A stretch of DNA of 30,907 bases from Bacteroidota bacterium (GTDB lineage: Bacteria > Bacteroidota > Bacteroidia > Chitinophagales > Chitinophagaceae). The translations under genes and the position numbers were made by a program. Positions within the stretch are counted from its first letter, which is position 1; each line of letters starts with the position of its first letter. The notes under the pieces were generated by a model. That model was not told where the DNA came from. It did no database searches and worked only from the letters and a program-made list of their open reading frames with translations. Shown piece by piece: positions 25,323 to 30,907 of the stretch. The stretch covers positions 1-30,907 of the forward strand of contig JAEZDA010000015.1 in the NCBI GenBank assembly GCA_023433345.1. Direction: 5' to 3'.

Positions 25323-25832
25323 TTACAACCCCTCCAAATACGCTACCTCCGCTTCCAGGGCTTTTATTTTTAGTTCAACTTTTAATTGCTTCGCGGGTGC
25401 GGAAGCCATTTCCATTTGTTCAGCATTGTTAGCGATCCGATTGATCAGGATGTTATCCCAATCAATTGTAGTGGCTCGAAGGTCAGGCAGAACGGCCTTT
25501 ATTTTACGCACCTTCTCGCTTTGTTCGCGCAGTTTTTCCAAAAGCACGTTTTGTTCCCACAACTGGTGGCGCGCGCGGAGTAATTCCGATTGAATAAGGC
25601 GCGTTCGTTCTGTTTCAAGTTTTATCTGGACCTCGTCGGCCAGGGCAGACTTTGCCAATTCCTCCGCCTTCAACGTAACCATTAAAAATCTGCCGAGGGT
25701 TTCGATTGCGCTCACGGGTAAAGAACGGTCACCTTTTTCGGACATGGCAAGCTGACTTCGCGAGACGTTTAGGAAGGAGGCCATGGTTTCCTGCGTTAAC
25801 CCAAAGAAGCTTCGAACTTGTTCTGCAAACAT
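25323..25832 (-). CDS. XRE-type helix-turn-helix protein with coiled-coil C-terminus
   Basis: 169 aa from the ATG at 25832; the frame reaches 25862 but the first ten residues there are not domain-like. Residues ~1-45 form a lambda-repressor-like HTH (FFGLTQETMASFLNVSRSQLAMSEKG...LP), where the protein normally contacts DNA. The rest is mostly charged alpha-helix, with coiled-coil-like stretches at ~60-115 and again at the C-terminus. No sensor, kinase or metal motif is visible. This looks like a DNA-binding regulator that dimerises through its tail. A cluster of TTGTGAC/GTCACAA motifs just upstream (25854-25919) may be its own operator. Target genes are not evident from neighbours. Confidence 0.8.
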   Translation of the reverse strand: MFAEQVRSFFGLTQETMASFLNVSRSQLAMSEKGDRSLPVSAIETLGRFLMVTLKAEELAKSALADEVQIKLETERTRLIQSELLRARHQLWEQNVLLEKLREQSEKVRKIKAVLPDLRATTIDWDNILINRIANNAEQMEMASAPAKQLKVELKIKALEAEVAYLEGL

Positions 25833-25853
25833 ATAACAACATAAAAAATATTT

Positions 25854-25919
25854 TTGTGACAACCAAGCTGTGCGACAATTTTTTGTTCGGAGATAACGTC
25901 ACAACTTTACTGTCACAAC
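25854..25919. promoter_or_regulatory. Cluster of TTGTGAC/GTCACAA motifs, candidate operator
   Basis: Four related motifs lie within 66 bp upstream of the HTH gene: TTGTGACAA (25854-25862, a perfect odd-centred palindrome), TGCGACAA (25871-25878, one mismatch), GTCACAAC (25898-25905) and GTCACAAC (25912-25919), the last two exactly 14 bp apart. The 178 bp between 25833 and 26010 hold no gene. Autoregulation by the adjacent HTH protein is an inference. Confidence 0.45.
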
Positions 25920-26010
25920 AGGTTAGGTGCGCGGCGAACAGGATTGAGTTGTAAGAACTAGAAAGCATAGCACAAGGATAGAAACTGGTTCTTGCAGGTT
26001 ATCACAGGGA

Positions 26011-28557
26011 TCATTTTGCTATCTCTGAGGCCAACCCTATTCCATCAGCAGCCTGCTTTACTTTCTGGAGAAGGAGGGGCCGAAGGTCAGAGGGCGCCTG
26101 GGAAAGATAATTTTTGACCAGTTTTAATGCTTCGGCGCTGGCATAGTTTTCTAACATATTCCCTATCCATTGTGTTGGGAAAAATATATCGCTGGTTTGA
26201 AGAATCTCGGGAAGGGCGGCCAGGGCTCGAGGAATGTATCTGATGCTTTCAAGCTGGCGCAGGGGATGATGCAGCCAGGAGACTGCCGTGGCAACATCAT
26301 TATCGTTCGGGCGGCCTGCCGGCTGAAGTATTGCATTGAAAAGAGAATCGCGCACGGCAACATCGGGCGAAAGTGCCGACATCACATAGGAGAATGATCT
26401 TCGTGTACCCTCGTCCGTTATACTGTCTCGCTGGCGTTGCAGTACTTCCTTCGCACGATAACCGCGCACCGCCAATTCACGCGCAAGCTGATTCCAGTCG
26501 TTACTGCCGAATACGACCCCAGGAGGCAGTACTCTCCTATCCCAATACTGGTACATCGCCATAACTGCAAGATCGGATTCTGCAATACGAATGAATGTGC
26601 GAAACACCGCGGTACGATTGGCGGCATCCTGTATTTTTAATGCATTGTGCAAACTTTGTTCAACCGTTGCGTTCAGTTCTTTTCGCCTCGCTGCGTTGAG
26701 GTAACGCCAGTAAATAGATTCAACATACTTTAGTTCGCGCTCAAGGATTTGCCTATCCGGTTCTGTTGCCGACCATAACAGAAATATCTCCAGTAATCTT
26801 TCCGGCAAAATTTCCCTGCGCAACATCCTTTCAAACAGGTTGATCACTGTTGATGCCCGCGCTTCCGGTATATTGATCTTTTCAAAATTTTTCAGTGCCC
26901 TTTCGTCAAATGGAAATATGCCGTAACCCTCACCGCTGGAATTAAAGATGATGTAGTCCGGCACCTTAACCCCCGTCGCTTCCGGAACATTCTGCGTTGC
27001 AGCATTCAAGTTAACTGGAAGCTTTTTATACACTCCATCACTGTAAGCAAGCAAGATCTCAAAGCGCTGGGGCCAGGTCATTTCTTTATTCCATTCACCC
27101 TGTTGCGTGAAAGTGAGCCCGGTGATCTTTCCTTCTGCTGTATCCATTCTAAAGTTTATGACCGGTCTGCCGGGTTGATCGATCCACGCTTTTGAAAATT
27201 GTTTAAGATCTGCAGTGGTATGTTTCTGAAACACCAACATCAACTCAGAAAGGTCGGCATTGCCGCCCTTAAATGTGCTTACATAATCCTGCAGACCTGA
27301 TCTGAACGCTTCTTCTCCCATCAGCAATGCAAGTTGATGAATAGCTATCGGCGCCTTGTTGTAAGTGATAGATCCATATACCAATCCTGCCTGGTTAAGA
27401 TTAGGGAGCGAACGGTTGATCGGCTCGGAAGACGGATACCGGTCAACTGAAAAGGTTGCGGGAAAGTTGCTCAAAACAGCCTTCTTCCTCAGGTCTTTTT
27501 GCGGACTGATACTACTCGCAAACCTGTTTCCCATGTAATTGGCAAAAACTTCCTTCAGCCATACATCATTGAACCATCGCATGGTTACATCATCGCCGAA
27601 CCACATGTGACTCACTTCATGACCTATCGTATTCGCACGGGCGAATTCTTCCGTTGCGGAAGCAACATCCATAAACAGCGTACGTCCATTATAAAAAACG
27701 GCGCCCGGATGTTCCATGCCCGACACACTGAATTGAGGAATCTCCACAAAATCAAATTTTGGAAAGGGATATGGCATGCCCAGGTATTCGGATAAAAAAT
27801 CAAGCGCCCTGAAATTAAGATCCATGCACTTCAAAAGGCTAGAATCGATCTTTACGCGATCTGTTTCCCGGTAATAAAAATTTATCGTCCTGCCTTTTCT
27901 CGTTTCAGAATATTTCGAGAATTTTCCTGCAGCGAAAGCAAACAGGTAGGTGCTGATCGGCAGCGTTGGGGCAAAATTGAAAGTTGTTTTTGATTCGGTA
28001 TTTACTGAATCCGTCAACACCCCATTGCTCACTGCCGTCCACCCACGTGGAACCGTAAGCTTCAAAGAAAATGATGCTTTAAGATCGGGCTGATCGAAAC
28101 AAGGAAAGGCTTCCCTTGCCTTAGCAGGAACAAAAAACGTATATGCCAAACCGTTAGTATCGATCTTCACCGGCTTGCTGGATGAAATAAAACTGATCTC
28201 AACTTCATTTTTTCCATGTCGCAAGTAGCGGGATGGTATAATGAGATGTTCATTGCGATGATCGACCTTTACAGACTTACCGTTTACCCGAAGTTTTTTA
28301 ATGCTATTTGGCAGACTCTTAAAATCGATCAGCAATGATTCATGGGGTGCGGCATAACCGAAATAAATTTTCTCTTCAGCAGACATTTCTTTTGAATGGT
28401 TAGCAATGCTAAAATGCAGCGAATAGCTTATGTTCGAAACATGCTGCTTCCGGAACTTTGCAAGGGTTTCACTCACGCCGCTTTCAACCGCCTGAGCAAT
28501 TGTTGTAAGTTGGAACGAGCATAGGAAAACAATGACGAATAATTTTACGCTTTTCAT
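26011..28557 (-). CDS. M1-family zinc aminopeptidase, secreted
   Basis: 848 aa with an N-terminal signal peptide (MKSVKLFVIVFLCSFQLTTIAQA), so exported. It removes N-terminal residues from peptides. The gluzincin site is complete: HEVSH (313-317) with E336 eighteen residues on (WLKEVFANYMG) gives HExxH-x18-E. The substrate-recognition motif usually read as GxMEN is GMEH here (280-283, in SGMEHPG), a variant that may shift preference. The N-terminal beta-saddle domain (about 40-225) and the helical ERAP1-like C-terminal domain (about 570-840) are both present, so the gene is full length. Monocistronic, ending before the 178-bp regulator gap. The terminator of the upstream citrate synthase gene lies just before its start. 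Confidence 0.95.
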   Translation of the reverse strand: MKSVKLFVIVFLCSFQLTTIAQAVESGVSETLAKFRKQHVSNISYSLHFSIANHSKEMSAEEKIYFGYAAPHESLLIDFKSLPNSIKKLRVNGKSVKVDHRNEHLIIPSRYLRHGKNEVEISFISSSKPVKIDTNGLAYTFFVPAKAREAFPCFDQPDLKASFSLKLTVPRGWTAVSNGVLTDSVNTESKTTFNFAPTLPISTYLFAFAAGKFSKYSETRKGRTINFYYRETDRVKIDSSLLKCMDLNFRALDFLSEYLGMPYPFPKFDFVEIPQFSVSGMEHPGAVFYNGRTLFMDVASATEEFARANTIGHEVSHMWFGDDVTMRWFNDVWLKEVFANYMGNRFASSISPQKDLRKKAVLSNFPATFSVDRYPSSEPINRSLPNLNQAGLVYGSITYNKAPIAIHQLALLMGEEAFRSGLQDYVSTFKGGNADLSELMLVFQKHTTADLKQFSKAWIDQPGRPVINFRMDTAEGKITGLTFTQQGEWNKEMTWPQRFEILLAYSDGVYKKLPVNLNAATQNVPEATGVKVPDYIIFNSSGEGYGIFPFDERALKNFEKINIPEARASTVINLFERMLRREILPERLLEIFLLWSATEPDRQILERELKYVESIYWRYLNAARRKELNATVEQSLHNALKIQDAANRTAVFRTFIRIAESDLAVMAMYQYWDRRVLPPGVVFGSNDWNQLARELAVRGYRAKEVLQRQRDSITDEGTRRSFSYVMSALSPDVAVRDSLFNAILQPAGRPNDNDVATAVSWLHHPLRQLESIRYIPRALAALPEILQTSDIFFPTQWIGNMLENYASAEALKLVKNYLSQAPSDLRPLLLQKVKQAADGIGLASEIAK

Positions 28558-28578
28558 ACGATCATAAAAGTCGGAAAT

Positions 28579-28606
28579 AAAAAACGCCGCAACCTGTGCA
28601 GCGTTT
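28579..28606 (-). terminator. Rho-independent terminator of citrate synthase gene
   Basis: On the minus strand AAACGCTGCA pairs with TGCGGCGTTT around a 5-nt loop (one internal mismatch), followed by a six-T run. It starts 28 bp after the gltA stop and ends before the aminopeptidase ATG at 28557. Confidence 0.85.
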
Positions 28607-28634
28607 GAAATTTTTATGATGATTAAATATCGGC

Positions 28635-29960
28635 TTATTCTCCCCAGATCTCATCCTTTCCCTCCAGCCATTTCTTCACCGAGTCAGTAGTGATCGATTT
28701 GGGACGTTCGAGCGGGAAGCCCAGGGCTCTGTCCCAGCAAAGGCTGGCCAACACCCCAAGAGAACGCGACACACCGAACAGCACGGTGTAGAATTCATAT
28801 TCAACCATACCGTAGTGAACCAATAACGCTCCGCTGTGCGCATCCACATTAGGCCATGGGTTTTTAATTTTTGCGATCGATCCCAAAATGTTTGGAACGG
28901 TTTCATAAACATTCCAAACCGTATTCACCAATGGATCATCAGGCATATGTTTTTTACCGAATTCCATTTGAGCAGCAAAACGCGGATCGGTTTTACGAAG
29001 AACAGCATGGCCATATCCCGGAACAACTTTTCCTTCGCTGAGTGTTTTCTTTACATATTCTTCGATCTGCTCTTTGGTAGGAGATTCAGAACCAATTTGT
29101 TCACGAAGTTCGAAGATCCATTTGATCACTTCCTGGTTGGCGAGGCCATGCAGCGGACCTGCAAGGCCATTCATTCCTGCTGCAAAACTCAGGTAAGGGT
29201 CGCTCAAGGCGGAACCAACAAGGTGCGTCGTGTGTGCGGAAACGTTACCTCCTTCATGATCAGCATGAATGGTCATGTAAAGGCGCATCAGTTCTTTGAA
29301 ACCTTCATCTTCATACCCCATCATGTGGGCGAAGTTGCCAGCCCAATCTAACAAACCATTAGGCTGAATATGATCTCCACCTTTGTATTTACGGCGATAG
29401 ATGTATGCGGCGATCCTCGGCAAGCGCGCGATAAGATCCATTGCATCATCAAAAGCTGCATTCCAATAATCCTTTTTGTTCATGCCCTTTGCATAAAGCT
29501 TGGCGAACTGGCTTTCGGTTTGCAGGCTCATGATGGCCACAACGAATTGCGTCATCGGATGAGAACTGATAGGCAAAGCTTCAATTGAGGCGAAAACATG
29601 ATTAGGCACATGGCTCCGGCGCTGCCAGACGCTTGTAAGATGAGACACATCGTCTTCTGAAGGCAGTTCACCCACCAGCATCAGGTAAAACAATCCTTCC
29701 GGAAGTGGCTCACTTCCACCCGGAGCCTTCGGTAATTTCTGTTGCAGTTCAGGGATTGAATACCCGCGGAAACGGATTCCTTCCTGCGCATCAAGTAAAC
29801 TGGTTTCAGTTACAAGGCCAGTCATTCCCCGCATTCCCTGGAATACCTGCGAGAGTGTAACTTCTCCTATCTTTTTATCTCCATGATCTTTCAAAAGGTC
29901 TTTCACATCGGCAGCAACTTCATCTGCTTTCGCTTTAAACCTGTCTTTAATGATTCCCAT
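28635..29960 (-). CDS. gltA: Citrate synthase, mitochondrial-like type
   Basis: 441 aa. Condenses acetyl-CoA and oxaloacetate to citrate, first step of the TCA cycle. The catalytic triad is H271 (GPLHGLANQEV), H318 (PGYGHAVLR) and D373 (VDAHSGALL). Length, the N-terminal segment, QGMRGMTGLV, RFRGYSIPE and these motifs resemble the eukaryotic mitochondrial enzyme more than the E. coli NADH-inhibited hexamer; such forms are known in Bacteroidota, so this is expected. Numbering is within 3 residues of pig citrate synthase. Expected to be a dimer without NADH control. Flanked by its own promoter (29983-30011) and terminator (28579-28606), so monocistronic. Confidence 0.97.
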   Translation of the reverse strand: MGIIKDRFKAKADEVAADVKDLLKDHGDKKIGEVTLSQVFQGMRGMTGLVTETSLLDAQEGIRFRGYSIPELQQKLPKAPGGSEPLPEGLFYLMLVGELPSEDDVSHLTSVWQRRSHVPNHVFASIEALPISSHPMTQFVVAIMSLQTESQFAKLYAKGMNKKDYWNAAFDDAMDLIARLPRIAAYIYRRKYKGGDHIQPNGLLDWAGNFAHMMGYEDEGFKELMRLYMTIHADHEGGNVSAHTTHLVGSALSDPYLSFAAGMNGLAGPLHGLANQEVIKWIFELREQIGSESPTKEQIEEYVKKTLSEGKVVPGYGHAVLRKTDPRFAAQMEFGKKHMPDDPLVNTVWNVYETVPNILGSIAKIKNPWPNVDAHSGALLVHYGMVEYEFYTVLFGVSRSLGVLASLCWDRALGFPLERPKSITTDSVKKWLEGKDEIWGE

Positions 29961-29982
29961 TTTCTAGTTCCGGTTTATTTTC

Positions 29983-30011
29983 CAAAAATATTTTTATAAC
30001 AAGAACCACAA
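29983..30011 (-). promoter_or_regulatory. Bacteroidota-type promoter of gltA
   Basis: Minus strand TTG (30009-30011), 18-nt spacer, TATTTTTG (29983-29990), an exact TAnnTTTG match. It places the start of transcription about 15 nt before the ATG at 29960, inside the 119-bp gap after the Lpt permease gene. Confidence 0.65.
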
Positions 30012-30079
30012 CATTGTGATTCGCTTAAAATTACAACCCTAACTATTGCTAAACAAAAGTTTTAAGAAAATTTCCCATG

Positions 30080-30907
30080 TTACTTAGGCGCCTTCTTATA
30101 AAAGTAAAATGCTACGAAGGCGAAGAGAATGTTAGGCGTCCAGGAAGCCAGGAAAGGATGAAAATCTCCTTTTGTAGCGAATACAACGGAGAGCCGACTA
30201 AGCAATACATAGAGCACGCTAATAACCACGCCGATTGCGAGATGTATTCCACTGCCACCGCGCACCTTGCGCGAAGCCAACACAGCGCCAATGATAGTAA
30301 GGATGAATACTGAAACGGGAATAGCGTCGCGGTTATATCTTTCTACCATCAAAGCATTCACCATTTCGGAGCCCCGGCTGCGCTCCTTCCTGATGAAATC
30401 GTTCAGCATGGGCGTTGTCATCTGGTCTTTCAGGTAATCATCACGCCTGAGGTCGATTGGCGTAAAGCTGTAATTCATCCATTTAGCCGGTGTTATCTCA
30501 AGCTTTTCATTTATGCCGTTTACATAACGCTCCTGCACATTGTTAAGCTTCCATTTCCTTTGCGAACTGTCCCAGGTAAAACTTATAGCGCGCAGGTTAT
30601 ACTCAAGTGCATTGTTCCTGTAACGCTGTACGAAAAGGTTGTTGCCCGTTCTGCTTACTGTATCATATCCTTTTATTCCAACCCATGAGTTTTCATCTAG
30701 TTTGAAATACATGTTTTGTTTGTAGGAAGATTTCCGGTGACCACCCGAATTCACATCAACATAATTTTTTTCAAAATCTGCCCACTTCCTGTTTGCCTGC
30801 GGTATGAGAAATTGATAGCCAAACCAAAGCAGGGCGGTCATCAATAAACCTCCAACGGCAAAGGGGCGCAGGTACCTGTTGAAACTAACGCCGCTGCTCA
30901 GTATGGC
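30080..30907 (-). CDS. LptF/LptG-family permease, 5'-truncated by window
   Basis: The frame stays open to the right edge, so the N-terminus is missing; 275 residues are present. LptF and LptG are the inner membrane permease subunits of the LPS transporter LptB2FG, which extracts lipopolysaccharide from the inner membrane. Visible parts: a TM helix at the start (RPFAVGGLLMMTALLWFGYQF), a periplasmic beta-rich domain (jellyroll region), and the family C-terminus with three TM helices. The helices include VSVFILTIIGAVLASRKVRGGSGIHLAIG and the last segment PNILFAFVAFYFYKK. The SRKVRGG motif is typical. Whether it is F or G cannot be told, and many Bacteroidota carry such single permeases. The lpxB gene is elsewhere in the window, not linked. 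Confidence 0.9.
   Translation of the reverse strand, partial: AILSSGVSFNRYLRPFAVGGLLMTALLWFGYQFLIPQANRKWADFEKNYVDVNSGGHRKSSYKQNMYFKLDENSWVGIKGYDTVSRTGNNLFVQRYRNNALEYNLRAISFTWDSSQRKWKLNNVQERYVNGINEKLEITPAKWMNYSFTPIDLRRDDYLKDQMTTPMLNDFIRKERSRGSEMVNALMVERYNRDAIPVSVFILTIIGAVLASRKVRGGSGIHLAIGVVISVLYVLLSRLSVVFATKGDFHPFLASWTPNILFAFVAFYFYKKAPK

Noticed and set aside
28836..29351. 171-codon plus-strand open frame
   Set aside because: Antisense to gltA, whose catalytic motifs cover the same bases.

Overview
The window looks like a chromosomal segment of a Bacteroidota bacterium, probably Chitinophagales or a related order. The evidence is: promoters of the TTTG-N19-TAnnTTTG type; several TTG starts and few Shine-Dalgarno sites; an OmpA protein with thrombospondin type 3 repeats; DUF3667 and DUF6728-type proteins; a citrate synthase of the mitochondrial-like type; and a PolX with a degenerate polymerase site. 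I see no insertion sequence, prophage, integrase or CRISPR array.

Left part (1-11400), mostly housekeeping and envelope genes: the 3' part of a PolX-family gene (+), then a leftward group of a DUF3667 membrane protein, mazG and a very large NtrY-like sensor kinase. Next come a secreted YD-repeat-like protein (+) with a strong terminator, an OmpA/TSP3 outer membrane protein (-), an RlpA-like protein (-), lpxB (+) and a 53-residue DUF6728-type membrane protein (-) that is easy to miss.

Centre (11497-24350), a purine-catabolism locus: guaD (guanine to xanthine) faces the end of a tight eight-gene leftward operon. In transcription order the operon holds xdhA (2Fe-2S/FAD) and xdhB (Mo) for xanthine to urate; allB for allantoin to allantoate; alc for allantoate to ureidoglycolate plus urea; puuD, a membrane urate oxidase with a cytochrome c tail; a uraD-uraH fusion for 5-hydroxyisourate to allantoin; a CitE/HpcH-superfamily enzyme of unknown reaction (DUF6986-like); and xdhC, the XDH maturation factor. 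Spacings run from -19 to +12 bp. Together with guaD it covers every step from guanine to ureidoglycolate. No classical ureidoglycolate lyase and no urease are present, so the CitE-like enzyme is the obvious candidate for the glyoxylate end. An unrecognised polytopic membrane protein (+) starts 36 bp from xdhA and is a transporter candidate. A LOG-family nucleotide phosphoribohydrolase follows, overlapping it tail to tail.

Right part (24360-30907): tRNA-Ala(GGC) with a consensus promoter and a terminator, a DinB-like protein, an XRE-type regulator with a cluster of TTGTGAC/GTCACAA repeats upstream, an M1 zinc aminopeptidase, citrate synthase with promoter and terminator, and the 3' part of an LptF/LptG permease, all leftward. 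Both window ends cut genes (polX and the Lpt permease).

All functional calls come from reading motifs and from remembered families. No database search was run.
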